The position numbers and the translations under genes are program-made. A DNA stretch of 64,000 nucleotides, taken from Purpureocillium takamizusanense. Its lineage: Eukaryota; Ascomycota; Sordariomycetes; Hypocreales; Ophiocordycipitaceae. Shown piece after piece: positions 12,111 through 23,893 of the stretch. Within the stretch, counting starts at the first letter, position 1, and every line of letters starts with the position of its first letter. The stretch is from positions 4,836,001 to 4,900,000 of the forward strand of contig NC_063068.1 in assembly GCF_022605165.1 (NCBI RefSeq). The letters are read 5' to 3'. Under the pieces are notes generated by a model. The model was not told the DNA's origin and made no database searches. It saw nothing but the letters and a program-made list of their open reading frames with translations.

Positions 12111-13504
12111 CGAAGAAACTGGGAATGTTAGCTCGTTCGTCCCCGCTTCGTTGGGCTTGCCAAGTTCCCGCATCGTCCCGCGACGCCAGTCGTCTGGTCT
12201 TGACAGAAGTACTAACTAACGTACACACTACATAAACCTGTACGTCGTATGCCGCGTGGACCGACGTTGCCCCGTATCGACAAAAGGACGGCCGGTCGGG
12301 TCTGGTGGTGGTACGTACGTACGGTACGGTACAGTAAGTGTGCTCGCGGAACGTGGTATAGAGGCAATCATTGTGAGACGGCCGACGTCTCCTGTCTGGC
12401 TCCGTCCCACCACCCAATCCAACCCGCCGAGGGGCTTGTCCGCCGCCGGCGCCGCCGTCGTCGTCGTCGTCGCGCCTCGTGCATGCATGGCCCCATGACC
12501 TGAAGCAGGCGGGCAGCTTGGACTCGTCCCATGTCGTCCCATGGATGGGCTTCCTCGTCTATCAAGTGCCTAGGTAGTATTGTATGTATGACTGTATTGC
12601 ATTGTAGTAGGTACGGTACGTAACACCTGTCTACCTTATCACTGCGGCGTAGGTACCTGTACATGCCATCTCGAGTAGGTAGATGAGGACTCGCAATCCT
12701 GTTGCCCGTCGTCTGTCTACTTTTCCCTGTCTCTTCATTTCATTTCCCACTACCATACACGAGCAACGCCTCGCCGGAGCATCAGACAAGCTCTGACCAA
12801 ATCGCACTCTCTGCTGGAAAACTCATTAGCTCCTTCAGGGTTCATTAGCTCCTCCTCGACAACCCATTAAAACTAGCTCGTCACCTCCAGCCGCGCGCCT
12901 TGACAACTCTCTCTCCATGAGCAAGACCTGTGGTCTGTGATTGGCTCCACGCCATCTCGGATATGCGCCAGCCTCTCCTCCAACCACATTCCATCTCTCT
13001 CATCGCCTCGCATTGGCCTCTCTACCTAGCGAAACTCTATGGTACACATGCATGCGTTGGTTTTCAGAGCACCGTCACTGTAGAGCACAAGCAAGTCACT
13101 TTTCACACAGCAAAAGGTAACGCGGGAACCGAGGAACATCTGAGCAGGCAGATCGCCTCCCTGCTTTGCTTTCAACACGATTTCAATCACACAGACGATT
13201 TCAATCTTGCGACTCTTGTCGCTAGTAGTCCATTCTTCTTTGGCTGGGTGTATTGCCGCCCCTTCCGTGTCCATAGTTGTACATCTTGTTTGCCGCCGTC
13301 GATGGTAGCTAGACTCCAAATCAGTGTCCCGACCCTCTTATGCGCAGGCTTCCAGAACTCCATGTGCCAGACTGCAAGCAATGCCGCCCCTTCTACCGTC
13401 CGAATCTCCGCACAAAGCTTCACGCGCGCCTTGGGCGCGTACAACGGTCGTAAATGCCACCCTCACCCGATAAACTGTCGAATCTTCCGACGAACCGATC
13501 CTGC

Positions 13505-15742
13505 CTAGTGAGGCCCTGGAGTAGAAAACGCCTCGGCCGGCAGAGATGCCTATGTCAAACGTGTTAGTGCTTGGTTACAACGTCCAAAGAGACTGTAAAA
13601 TGAAATTTGTACCTTTTTCTCGTTGAATACAATCAGGGCCTTGTCAAACTGCCACTCGACCTGGGACAGGCACATCTCCGAATACGCTGGAACCATGCCC
13701 GTTTGCCTCGACAGCTCCGCAATCATGGCCTGATGCTGATCGTTGGCAGCCGGTGCGCTGGGGGGTTGCGCGCTGCCGCCGGGCGCCACAAAAACGTTGG
13801 GTAGCGAGCTGTACGCTCGCAACGAGAGCATGTCGCTGACAACTCGGATCGGGCCCCTTCCGGCCTGGCCAGGGCCGAGGACAAAAGTTCGCGAGAAGCT
13901 GCGCTTGCCCGTCTCCTTCGTCTTCTGGTCGTATTCGTCGAACTCTCCGTGCACGGCGATGATGAGGCCGTCAACGCCCACCCGGGCCTGTCCGTTGGGG
14001 TCTGCCAGGCCGGGAAGCGGGTGGCAGTCCATGATGTACTTGCTGATGTCCTCCTTGATGTTGGGGTGCTTCGTCAGGGGTAATGACTTCCACAGGTCGT
14101 AGATGACATTGCCACCTTTGAAGAGTCGCTGAACTCGCGTATTCTGATGCGTGATCTTCGTCAAGTTGCGCGACACCTTGATGTAGGCAGACCATGGCAG
14201 AGGCGCAGGGGCGTTGGGGTCTCTAACAGACCGCGCGTCCACTGCAATCGAGAACTGGGTGGTTTCGTCGTAGAGTCGCGAAACCAGGCCTTGTCTGTCA
14301 TTGTCGAAGGCCGTGAAGAAATCCAGGAGAAAGTTTTCGCCTATGCCGTTCACATCACGGAAATCTGGCCCGCTCTGTGGGATTGGCTTGGGCTTCGATG
14401 CCTCCTCCTGTTGGGCGATCTGTTCCGCCGTCCTCACCCGCACCCCGTTGATGTCCTGCAGTTTCGGGAACCACTGAAGGAGAGTCGCTTGAAGGTTGGG
14501 ATCAGCAGTCTCAATGGGGTTTCCGGTCGTGTAAATGGTCTCCAATTCCTTGAATTTGCCCTTCCAGCGCTCCAGGCCCTGGATATTTGCAATCTGATTG
14601 CCGCTCATGTCAAGGTTTTTCAGCTGGGGAAATGTAGTCGCGACTGTTTCAACTTGGACGATGTCGTCAATGTTGTTGTTAGCGAGGCTGATGCTCTCGA
14701 TTGCCTCTCGCTTCGCCGCTGGCGTCTTGAAGAGGCCGTCGCAGATGGCCATGAGGCCCTTGAAGGTTTTGAGCGCTCTGTCTCGATTCTCAAACATCCC
14801 CAGCGTGACCAGCTCAGCATCAGACGCCAGAGAGTCAAGCTTGAGGAGTTTGTTGTCACCCAGATATCGTTGGCTGAGAATCGACTGCAGCTTCGCCCGC
14901 AGTTCCTGCGTCTCTTTGGACTCGGTGGCCTTGCTCGCGAAACCTAGCTCTTCCGTTGATTCGACAATCTCGAGCTGTGTCCCGGCAAAGGTAAAGGTAT
15001 TGAGCTTGATAAGCTCCTCTGCATCCTCCTTTTTCGCCCCAATGAAGACGTAGTCGCCGGCAACGTGGGACTATCCGCAGTTAGCAATGTGATGGTGCGA
15101 GGCAGCCTCGAAGGGGGGGGGTTTCCAGTTGTAATGCGTTTGTTCTCAGAAATATTCCGGTGCTTCAAATCGCTGGAGATTGGAGATATATGCTGCGCGC
15201 CGACGCCCTGGAAAACTGTCAATACTCCGACTCACCTTGCTGATAATGATTGATCGTGACCGTCGTGTTGAGCTGAGCGAAGATGCCTTCCTCTCGAGAA
15301 AGCTGAGCAGGTCGCTCAGGCCGCCGTCCTTGTTACTAGACGCCTTGCTCTGTCGCAGACCGTGAACGCGTAGCCAGGTGAGGGTGGCACCTCTGCCACG
15401 CCCGCGCGCAGTTCTTGCTTCGCTTGAGTCCGAGACACGGTTCGCCAGAGCCGAAGAGTCCCCGCTCCTCAGGTGCTTCATGACATTCTGTGCCGCTCTC
15501 GATACGCCTCGAGGGTTCCGGGTCGCCGTTGAGCGAGGGGCGGGCCCGCTCCTCGGTGCCGTCGACCCGGGGGTTGTCCTCGGTCGTTTACCGGCCGCAT
15601 CCATGTCAAGATCGCCGTCATCATCGACCCTGCTGGGCCCCTTGCGCTTCTGGATGCCGCCCCTTGAACTGGGTTTGGCGTTTAGCGCAGAACCCCTGGC
15701 ATCTCGACCAGAGTTGGACGAGCGAGGACCGCGTGGCGCCAT
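13505..15742 (-). CDS. mex67: mRNA export receptor Mex67 (NXF1/TAP family)
   Basis: Mex67 carries mature mRNA through nuclear pores, normally paired with Mtr2. Three exons are inferred: 15742-15236, 15070-13613 and 13549-13505. The introns are 165 and 63 nt; the second has a CTAAC branch site. The spliced product is 669 residues. Order of parts: a basic, Arg/Gly/Ser-rich N-terminus (RNA-binding type); an RRM-like segment around LTWLRVHGL to TFTFAG spanning the first junction; leucine-rich repeats at about 294-355 (SLANNNI, LDMSGNQI); an NTF2-like domain at about 411-590 (FLLDFFTAFD, LIIAVHGEF); and a C-terminal UBA-like TAP-C domain from about 615. The last exon supplies only 14 residues (ASLPAEAFSTPGPH) and completes TAP-C, so stopping at the unspliced frame would lose it. 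Both joins are phase 0. Start: ATG 15742 with MAPRGPR, as in related proteins. Confidence 0.93.
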
Positions 15743-17004
15743 GGTAGATGTATCGGGAACACGCAGTGGTCTTCAGAGCCGCTGGATGAGGTGCTCTCAA
15801 TGCTATTATCGACGAGTCGCGTATCTAGTACGACTGGCTGGCCGGATCAAGCGCAGTGAAGAGGCTTTGGTGGTCCTGGGTAGGACTTTTTTTTTTCGTG
15901 GTGGTTTTTTATGGTAGTTTTTTTATGATGGTGCTTGTTTGTCCGTTGAACACGCGCACGGCGAGTCGTTCGGGGGGGTCCAAGCGCTGAACAGATGTCT
16001 CCGGGAGCAGTTGATGCCTTGGGGGAGGACAACGTTTGTTTGGGGTCGCGTTGCGTGCGGGCGCCGGGGCGCGCGAAGGTATTGGTGTTTGTTTACAGGC
16101 CGAGCGGAGCGAGGCGACTGTCGCTCCGTGCCTGATTAGGGTGTGAAGCAGCGCCGGTAGTCTGAACGTCGCGGGGAGGCGTGGCGGCTGCTGTTGTGGT
16201 TGTATGTGCAGAAGACAAAGAATACAACGCGCAAAGGAAGAGGGACACGACCCGTTGAAGGATGCGGCGGTCGAGAGGTGACGTTTGGCTGCGCCCCACT
16301 TTATACCAGGCCAAGGCAGCCAGGCATCTTTGGCACCACTGCGCCACAAGAGGACCCTGGAGGAGCCACGGGCCTAGTGGCTGGTGACTCACAACTAGAA
16401 TCTTACTAAGTTGGGTATACGTGCTGCACTTGGTTCAGCCAAGCTCACACCGTCACACAATCTTGGGAGATGACCGACTGCCGACCTCATCCTGTTGGTT
16501 GCCTGAGGAGATTCTATTGTCAAGACTTGGAAGCCTGGAGTGCACCAGATATTGATGCACTATTGCTTGAAGGCGACAATTCGCCGGACCAGGCTATGCC
16601 AATGCCCGGAGCTCCAAGGGGTTGTCCCGACCGACAATGGTGTGTTGACACCGTTCAGACTGGCGCGCACAGTCCAGGGTCGAACAAAAGACGTGTCTGC
16701 AACGAAGGCTTGAATGGCTAACAAATCCTCATGCGGTCGAAGCACGTTCCCAGCTGGCGCTGGCACCCGTATGAAGCAAGAAGGGAGTCCAGCTCGCACG
16801 GAATCATCTGTGTTCCGTATAGGGTAGTTTTATGTCCATGTTGATGAGCGCACGAAGGAGCTTGGACAACGCTCGCTGATGTGCCACAACCCCCCGCGTA
16901 GCAGCACGGCACCTGCTTCACGCACAATTGACGACAGGGGCGAGGCGAAGCCCAAAGTGCCTGGGCGTACCTAGGCAGCCGGGTCTGTAAAGTAGATTGT
17001 ATAG

Positions 17005-17075
17005 AGCTACCTACCTACTACCTACCTAGTAGTTACTAACTTAGGATACTACGTGTAGCAAGAACCTACTACCTC
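17005..17075. repeat. TACC/TAGT-rich short-motif cluster
   Basis: Dense CTACC, ACTACC and TAGTAG words, the strongest of several such clusters in the gene-free parts of this window. Confidence 0.55.
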
Positions 17076-18416
17076 ACCTGCTGGAGCTTGGCTCACATGC
17101 CATAACGTCGCTGGCAGTCTCAATGAAGCCCGTATGGAGACAATCAGGCTCCGTCTCCCTTGTAAGAGGCGCGGCTGAATGCGTGAACAATTGCTGCTCC
17201 CCAAAAATGAGGATAAGATATTGTTTGCCGTGGTCTCGCAGTTAGCAGGAGAGCATCGTTAGCCCCTTGGATGACTGAGAGAAAGGCGACGCTTGGTGGC
17301 GGCGTCATTACCTGTGGCAGTCATGTAGCAGTTCAGTCCCTTCCTGATAGTGCTTGCCAGTGCTCGCCCCATAGGTGCCTTCGTGATTGCTTCGTGCCCG
17401 TGCGGGCAGGCCAAGCTGCCATGACCCAGCCTGATGAGAAGGAAGTGTCAGGCAAGCTCCTCGCTTCCAAAAGCCTCCTGACAGGACATCGAGGAAGTTA
17501 CAGCCACGAAAGAGGTGAATAAAACCCGATTCTTCTGCTGCTGTCAACATCCCATCCTTTTTGCTCCTCGTCATTCTCGCCAGTCTTGCTTTCGTGTGCC
17601 AACCCCTTTGGCCATGCTTCACAGCCTTGCCGTCCACGCCCACCGTTGCTCTTGATCATTTGGCCTGCCCATTATCTGCACACGTAGTGTCATTGCCTCA
17701 CAATTCTCGGGCGCACGACTCCCCTGAGCCTACTACCGTCCGCATCTCTGGGCGTCGTCCACGCCAAAGGTACTGTGCCTCCCTGATCAAGCTCGTGGGC
17801 GTGTCTCTGACCTGGTCTACATCGTCGCACGTCTCAGAATTACCATGAACCAGACGGCACAATGTGCCTCGGTTGCCAACAGGCTTCTCATCAGCGACGC
17901 GAATTGAATTGTTACGACTTCTGCAGAAAAGGTACGGGACCTTCCTTGATGACCCTCCCAACCCCCCGTGAGGAGCCAGCGACTGCTGAACCGCCTTTTG
18001 GTGGTAGCGATGTAGAATAAAGTTACAATCTGAGGGGGACGGCAGGTGAGAGGGGGAAAGGTTTTTTCTCCTTCGGGGGTTCCTTTTTATCCTGCCCGTA
18101 CTCAGCCTTTGGCTGACAAAAGGACATTTTTCCCCCCCAGGTCGTTCCGATAAAGATGTCATGTCTCGCTTCGATGACGCCGACACCAGTCCGTGCCGCG
18201 ACACTGTACGTCGGACAAAAGCTTGCTGAGAACATGGCGTAGGTGGAGTCTCGCTTGCTCAGAGGTGCTTGTGTCCACGAGCTGCCATGGGGGATGGAAA
18301 GGTATAATGTCCTCGCAGGTGGTGGCTGCGACCGAATGTCGCTATAGTTGATAGGAATTTAGTGGTTGGTTGCAAGACGCCGTCCGAAGCCTACAGCTTG
18401 CACTCTGTGATGGCTC

Positions 18417-18434
18417 ACGCGTGCTATGACGCGT
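18417..18434. promoter_or_regulatory. Paired ACGCGT (MCB-like) hexamers upstream of mph1
   Basis: ACGCGT occurs at 18417-18422 and again at 18429-18434. In yeasts this hexamer is the MluI cell-cycle box bound by MBF at G1/S genes. Two more copies lie closer to the start codon, at 18808-18813 and 18974-18979. Function here is inferred. Confidence 0.4.
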
Positions 18435-18532
18435 CGCTTGGCGCATGGCTCAAAACTCTGGGCTTCAGACTCTGAGCCTCTGAGCGGTCCCATCATCGAA
18501 TGTCGGGACTCAGGAACTGGATTCACGTGAGC

Positions 18533-18540
18533 GACTCCCG
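18533..18540. promoter_or_regulatory. Palindromic E-box TCACGTGA upstream of mph1
   Basis: An eight-base palindrome about 490 bp upstream of the mph1 ATG. The ten bases starting here (TCACGTGAGC) recur upstream of the RecQ gene at 34109. CACGTG is the core for bHLH factors such as Cbf1. Inferred site. Confidence 0.4.
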
Positions 18541-18728
18541 TCCAATGGGTCCAATCATGAAGGTAACTGCATTTGGATGCAGGATTTGGTGCTGCTCCGA
18601 GGTTCTTTTGGCCTTGCGCCGTTATAGCCCGAGAAACAAGGGCCTCAAAGTCTCCCCAGTGGCGCTGGACAGTAACTACCGGAGAGACTTCTAAGTTCTG
18701 TCTGCAGCCTCGACGTCGTGTAAGTCAC

Positions 18729-18738
18729 GTCACGTGAC
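18729..18738. promoter_or_regulatory. Palindrome GTCACGTGAC upstream of mph1
   Basis: A perfect ten-base palindrome with a CACGTG core, preceded directly by another GTCAC, about 300 bp upstream of the mph1 ATG. Candidate bHLH or bZIP site by consensus only. Confidence 0.45.
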
Positions 18739-18807
18739 ACGGCACCTTTCTCGTGTGTCCCGCCCGCGTGTCCTCCCCACCTGTCCCGCCTACCGCGTCG
18801 GCGTTAA

Positions 18808-18813
18808 ACGCGT
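18808..18813. promoter_or_regulatory. ACGCGT hexamer upstream of mph1
   Basis: Third MCB-like hexamer, in the context AAACGCGTA, about 220 bp before the mph1 ATG; the fourth is at 18974-18979, inside the likely leader. Confidence 0.35.
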
Positions 18814-19032
18814 AGAGTGCTCGGGATCGTGGACACTGGCTTCACCCACAGCACTCGCCGCGCAATCTGCCCATTGTTGCCCATGAGCCCCCAAGGGTGC
18901 GAAAAGGCTGAGCCAAGCTCGCGTAACGCTTCTATTCTTCCGAAGCCTCGAAAAGACGGCAAGCCTGGCAAAGACGCGTGCGCATGCTAGCCGGAAAACT
19001 CCTTGCCGCAGCCCAAACCGCCAACAGCCGCC

Positions 19033-22000
19033 ATGAGCGACGGCGAGTTCGACGATGACCTTGCCGACGAAGACTTTATCGATGCCTTTGAACAGGTCGC
19101 ATCTTCGGGGACACGCAGAGACGCCTTGAAGGAGCCGACTTCACGCCCCAATATTGGCCAGGCAGCGACGGGTCAACAGTCGAAAGACTCTGCTGCGGCC
19201 TTGGAACTTCAAGACCTGCCATCTGATGCCTTTTCGTCGCCAGAGCCCCCCCAACGCCGCCGGGCCAGCCCTCCTGCGCGCCAGAGACAAGCGCCGCCCG
19301 GCCAAGCCCCGCGTACTGGGCTCGCGCGTAGCAACTCATCAACGTATCGGCAAACAACGCTCTGGGGGACCGATGCCATCGAGAGACCGACGCAGCCTTC
19401 TCAACCGCAGAGCGCCAGGGTGTATAGAGTCGACCTGCCCCGCGAGGACCCTAGCCATCATGCGCTAGACCTCGAGGCAATGAAGACGTGGGTCTATCCA
19501 ACTAACCTGGGCGCCATCCGCGACTACCAGTACAGCATCGTCAAGAACTCCCTCTTCAACAACACCCTCGTCGCCTTGCCCACTGGCCTCGGCAAGACCT
19601 TCATCGCCGCCACGGTCATGCTAAATTTTTACCGCTGGACTCGGTCCGCCAAGATCGTCTTCGTGGCCCCGACGAAGCCGCTGGTGGCGCAGCAAGTCGA
19701 CGCTTGCTACAACATCGCCGGCATCCCCAGGTCCGAGACGACGCTGCTTACCGGAGATATCGCCCCGGCTCTGCGCGTCGACGAGTGGGGGGCGAGGAGG
19801 GTCTTCTTCATGACACCTCAGACTCTACTCAACGACCTGTCTCATGGCTATGCGGATCCGAAAAGCATCGGGCTTCTCGTCATTGACGAGGCGCACAGAG
19901 CCGTGGGCGAGTACGCGTACGCCAAGGTCACCAAACTTATCCGGCGCTTTTCCAAGAGCTTCCGGGTCCTGGCCCTGACGGCGACGCCGGGCTCCAAGGT
20001 CGAGACGGTGCAAGAAGTCATTGACAACCTGGGCATTTCGCACTGCGAGATCCGGACAGAAGAATCCATCGACATCCGGCAGTATGTCCACCAGCGAAAC
20101 ATTGACCCCTTAGTATTGGACCCCTCGGACGAGATGAATCTAGTCAGCGAGCTCTTTACCGAGGCACTGAAACCGCTCGTGGACAAGCTTAGCTCCCAAA
20201 ACATATATTACGGACGAAACCCGATGGCACTCACGGCTTACGGGCTGATGCAAGCACAGAAGGAATGGTTTGCATCGCGCGGGCAGCACGCCAATCAGGG
20301 CATTCAGTTCATGATGCGAGCAATATTCAGTGTGCTGACAGGCCTCGCCCATTCGATTAAGTTGCTCAACTTTCACGGCATCAAGCCCTTTTATGACAAT
20401 CTTGTCGACTTTCGCAGCGAGCAGGAGGACAAGGGAGAAAAGGGGTCAAAGTACAAGCGCCAGCTCATCGAACACCCAAGCTTTCGAGACATGATGGACA
20501 AGATCGCCATGTGGCTCAGAACAGACGGCTTCGTCGGCCACCCGAAGCTCACCGCGCTCGCGGACTGCGTGCTGAACCACTTCATGGACAAGGGCGAAGC
20601 GTCCGGCACCCGCGTCATCGTCTTCAGCGAGTATCGAGACTCGGCAGAGGACATTGTTCGCATGTTCAACAAACATCGGCCGCTGATCAAGGCTAGTGTC
20701 TTTGTCGGCCAGGCAGACGGTAAGCGCGGGGAGGGCATGAAGCAGGCTCAGCAGATTGCCACCATTGACAGGTTCAAGCGGGGAGAGTTCAACGTGCTCG
20801 TCGCGACGTCCATCGGCGAGGAAGGCCTAGACATTGGGCAGGTCGATCTCATTGTCTGCTACGACGCGTCCGCGTCTCCGATTCGCATGCTGCAGAGGAT
20901 GGGGCGTACGGGCCGCAAGCGGGCGGGAAACATCGTCCTGCTGTTGATGCGCGGGAAAGAGGAGGACCAATTCGCCAAGTCCAAGGACAACTACGAGAAG
21001 ATGCAGCAGCTCATATGCGAAGGTAGCCGGTTTTCGTTCCGGGGAGACCTCTCCACGCGAATAGTCCCTCGCGAGATCCGGCCCGAGGTCGACAAGCGGC
21101 ACGTCGACATACCGGTCGAGAACACGCAAGACCCGTCTTTACCGGAACCAAAAAAACGCCGCGCTCCTCCGGGTAAGAAGAAGCCGCCGAAGAAGTTTCA
21201 CATGCCCGATGGCGTGGAAACCGGATTCCAGACCCTGTCACACTTTATGAACGCGGGCGGAAATAAGGCACGAGCGAAGCCGCAACGAAACAGGGAGCTG
21301 GACGACGTGGTGGAGATACCAGACCTCGAGAGCGTTGTGCTATCAGAACAAGGCATCCGCGAGCTGGACCGAGAATACCGCGACCTGCCCTTTAACCATA
21401 GCATGGTCGAAGAGGCTGATATGCCCAGCCTGGCGGCCCACCCCGAGCTACAGAGGCGACTCCAGCACGTCCACCGCGTCGAGCACGGTATCCATACTAA
21501 GCGATGCGTCAAGGCTCTGGGGAAGATGGGCTTGAAGCCAGAGAGCCTCGTGCGTCCCTGTCGAGAAGTCGATACGAGTGACTACCTTGAGATACCTGTG
21601 AGACCGTTTGTGAATTCGGATGGAGAAGAGGAAACCGAGGATCATGGCGAGGGGACAGTCTCGCCACAGAAGGGGACAGGGCACGCCACCGCCACGAAAA
21701 TGGTAAAGCAGAAACGCAAACGGGCCGCCAACACTACAAAACTTGGCGGCCTCGAGGCAGACGACGAGGAGCCGACCTTGCTTGCTGGAGAAGGCCTTGA
21801 AGAGGAGGACGAGCCAGGACTCCCGAAGCGAAAGCGCGGACGGCCGAAGAAGGCAGGGAAGGGCGCAGGCAGGACGAAGAAGGGTGGCATCAACAGCGAC
21901 GAAGTGGGAGACGATTGCGAGCGAGACAGCGACATGATGGACACCGACGGTTCCGACGACGGGGCAGATCTACTCGACTTTGTCGTGGCGGACAACCAGG

Positions 22001-22269
22001 CCACGTCGAGCATGATGGACTCGCAGGCCACCTCGCCAACGTCACCCGCCTCGCAAGATACACCCCGGAATCGGGCCCAAAAGCCGTTCTATGTTCCGAC
22101 TCACTTTCCCGGAACGCAAGAGAGCGATTGTATCCCAGACGTGACGACACTAGTTGGGGCAAAGCGCAAGGAGTCGCACGTGGACTCGGGCAACGAATCG
22201 GGAGACGTTGCCACGAGGAGACCAGCTCGTGGACGGCGTCGACTGGTGGATAGCGATAGCGATGAGTGA
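19033..22269 (+). CDS. mph1: ATP-dependent DNA helicase Mph1 (FANCM family)
   Basis: A 3'-to-5' superfamily-2 helicase that dissociates D-loops and remodels stalled forks in error-free repair. Single exon of 1078 residues, typical for fungal Mph1. The open frame runs to 19003 without an earlier ATG; ATG 19033 has a good context (GCCGCC before it) and gives the acidic [15 protein letters not shown] start. Motifs: Walker A LPTGLGKT at about residue 180; DEAH in [10 protein letters not shown] at about 282; LTATPGS at about 314; the fungal/FANCM insert; then the C-terminal helicase domain with [11 protein letters not shown], and [13 protein letters not shown]. The C-terminal third is charged and low in complexity, with basic nuclear-localisation-like blocks ([21 protein letters not shown]). 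Stop TGA 22267-22269. atg33 follows on the same strand with its own upstream region. Confidence 0.95.
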   Translation: MSDGEFDDDLADEDFIDAFEQVASSGTRRDALKEPTSRPNIGQAATGQQSKDSAAALELQDLPSDAFSSPEPPQRRRASPPARQRQAPPGQAPRTGLARSNSSTYRQTTLWGTDAIERPTQPSQPQSARVYRVDLPREDPSHHALDLEAMKTWVYPTNLGAIRDYQYSIVKNSLFNNTLVALPTGLGKTFIAATVMLNFYRWTRSAKIVFVAPTKPLVAQQVDACYNIAGIPRSETTLLTGDIAPALRVDEWGARRVFFMTPQTLLNDLSHGYADPKSIGLLVIDEAHRAVGEYAYAKVTKLIRRFSKSFRVLALTATPGSKVETVQEVIDNLGISHCEIRTEESIDIRQYVHQRNIDPLVLDPSDEMNLVSELFTEALKPLVDKLSSQNIYYGRNPMALTAYGLMQAQKEWFASRGQHANQGIQFMMRAIFSVLTGLAHSIKLLNFHGIKPFYDNLVDFRSEQEDKGEKGSKYKRQLIEHPSFRDMMDKIAMWLRTDGFVGHPKLTALADCVLNHFMDKGEASGTRVIVFSEYRDSAEDIVRMFNKHRPLIKASVFVGQADGKRGEGMKQAQQIATIDRFKRGEFNVLVATSIGEEGLDIGQVDLIVCYDASASPIRMLQRMGRTGRKRAGNIVLLLMRGKEEDQFAKSKDNYEKMQQLICEGSRFSFRGDLSTRIVPREIRPEVDKRHVDIPVENTQDPSLPEPKKRRAPPGKKKPPKKFHMPDGVETGFQTLSHFMNAGGNKARAKPQRNRELDDVVEIPDLESVVLSEQGIRELDREYRDLPFNHSMVEEADMPSLAAHPELQRRLQHVHRVEHGIHTKRCVKALGKMGLKPESLVRPCREVDTSDYLEIPVRPFVNSDGEEETEDHGEGTVSPQKGTGHATATKMVKQKRKRAANTTKLGGLEADDEEPTLLAGEGLEEEDEPGLPKRKRGRPKKAGKGAGRTKKGGINSDEVGDDCERDSDMMDTDGSDDGADLLDFVVADNQATSSMMDSQATSPTSPASQDTPRNRAQKPFYVPTHFPGTQESDCIPDVTTLVGAKRKESHVDSGNESGDVATRRPARGRRRLVDSDSDE

Positions 22270-23893
22270 CGGAGGACGAAGTCGACGCATGTTTGAACGA
22301 TTCTGGACCCCTTCTGGACCCCTGAACGGGCGGGGTTGAAAGGCGCATGGACGGGGACGACGTGACTATGGCATTGTAAAGCGAATGTATTCATGGCTGA
22401 GCTAATTGCATCGTAACGACATCGTCCAAAGTTGGATTGGGCAGGCCGGATAACTGGGACCGGCGGCAATCGATGGCTACGAATAAGACCTAGAAAATCT
22501 TGGTTCATGTTAGCAGCGAATCCTGGCCAAAGCGTGAGCCCGCGAGAAGTGACAACATTGAAGCATAGAATCTCGACATCAGAAACCCAGTGTATAAGCA
22601 CCACGCCCCCCACCAGCCCCCTCGACGGAAGAACCCAAGCCCAGCGCCCGCACGCGGGGATCCGACAAACACGCTCAAGCTCGGGACCCGAAGCACAAAG
22701 CGAGTTTGTAGCCGCGAGGAGCAAACAGCGCGTCAGGGATCAAGAACCCGCGGCATAGGCGAGGGTGGGAAAACCCGAATCGAAGGGGGCAAATAGGCCG
22801 TTTGCGGGGTGGATGTCTTTTCAAAAAATTGAGAAGCATCCCTCCCGGAGGGGCGTCTAAGACGGCTCTTCCTGTAAAAATAGTAGGGTTGTATAAAACA
22901 AACATGATCATCATGCGAGAGAGATTGTACCACCTATCACACCCGGGCGCGCAGGAGGGCGTTGGGGTAGGGAAAAGGTGGTACGTGGGTGTGTGTGTGT
23001 GCGTATGCGCGCACGATGTGCGCATTGGGGGAAATGTGAGGGAGAGGGACGGTGGGTTTGGACTTACTATTTGAACGGAAAAGCCTGTGATGAATGGGAG
23101 TAGGAGGAGGAGGTGGCGACGGTCGTGGTGGTGGTGGTGGTGGAAAGGAATAGCAGATGCAGGAGCTTGGGTTGGATGGAGGTCGAAGAGGAGAGGGAAA
23201 AAATAGCCAGTGGGAGTTTTTGCGGTGCGTGCCACTGACGCTGGCTCTCGGGCTTTCATCGGATCTCACAGCACAGAGGCGGGTAGAAGTGGGGGGTTTC
23301 TGGGCCAGTGGTGGGCACCTCAGGGTGGGCCTTGAGCTGCCTTGCGCTGCAACGTCCAGTGAGGGAGGGGCCTGGCCGATGGAGCCGAGCAGGCCTGAGG
23401 AGGAAACCTAGTCGGCAGGGCAGGCGGCAAAAAGCTCCCCGCTGCTGGAGAGAGAGCTGGAGAGCCGTAACGGGCCCGCAGGCTGCACTCCAACAAGAGC
23501 TGCGTCACTGCGCATCACGAGCCAATCCTAGGCCACCCATCGCCACCACCACCACTGGCCATCGGCTCGTCTGGGGCAGCACCTCCATTCTCCCCCTCCT
23601 CCTCCCCGGCAAGGTCGTCCCGCGCTTCCCTTGCTCTGGGCCAAACCGTCAGCCTAGCTCCAACGTACATACATCCATCCATCCATCATCACGACCCCTC
23701 CTACTGCTCCCTCCTCCTCCTTCTACTACTACGCCGCCTCCGCCGCTGCGTCGCTATCCCTCAAGCCCCAAGCAAAGCGCGCGCTTCCTTTTCCGCTGGG
23801 GTGCCACGAGCTCACACACATTACAACCCCCTCCGCCTGGAGTATCGGCGCAAGAACGCAGGCAACAGCAACAGCACCCAGCAAGCAGCAGCC
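22270..23893. other. Spacer between mph1 and atg33
   Basis: It holds the mph1 3' region and the atg33 promoter and leader. A GT-rich run lies near 22988-23004, GGTGGT repeats near 23125-23142, and CCT/CTC-rich pyrimidine tracts at about 23590-23770 just upstream of atg33. A 194-codon minus-strand open frame (22675-23259) is low in complexity and unlike any protein I know. Confidence 0.6.

Larger units (their letters stand above)
7566..13504. other. 5.9-kb gene-free spacer rich in simple repeats
   Basis: It lies between the 5' end of the Kelch gene and the 3' end of mex67, both minus strand. No conserved protein is visible on either strand; the long open frames are rich in Arg, Pro, Ser or Ala and reflect base composition. 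The part nearest 7566 should hold the Kelch promoter and leader. It contains CAGCAC, TGC, CAG, CGG, GAA and GTC microsatellites, a C16 tract at 9360-9375, GTACGGTACG runs near 10018-10040 and 12305-12330, and TAGGTA/TACCTA clusters near 11208-11242 and 12567-12685. Confidence 0.6.
15743..19032. other. 3.3-kb divergent spacer between mex67 and mph1
   Basis: No convincing gene is seen. Near mex67 there are T- and GT-rich tracts (15888-15930). A TACC/TAGT-rich cluster lies at about 17005-17075. The mph1-proximal 650 bp carries palindromic CACGTG-containing sites and four ACGCGT hexamers, annotated separately. The remaining short open frames match nothing I know. Confidence 0.6.

Noticed and set aside
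12930..13508. 192-codon plus-strand open frame next to mex67
   Set aside because: It is antisense to the end of mex67 and its 3' region; no family resemblance.
13550..13612. Extension of Mex67 ending VQISFYSLFGRCNQALTRLT
   Set aside because: This is intron read-through. A GTACAA donor, CTAAC branch site and TAG acceptor remove it, and the next exon restores the TAP-C ending.
16194..18720. Possible degraded transposon or small genes between mex67 and mph1
   Set aside because: I found no terminal inverted repeats, transposase motifs or runs of conserved protein.
19003..19032. Ten-residue N-terminal extension of Mph1
   Set aside because: It starts at TTG; the ATG at 19033 has a strong context and gives the expected acidic start.
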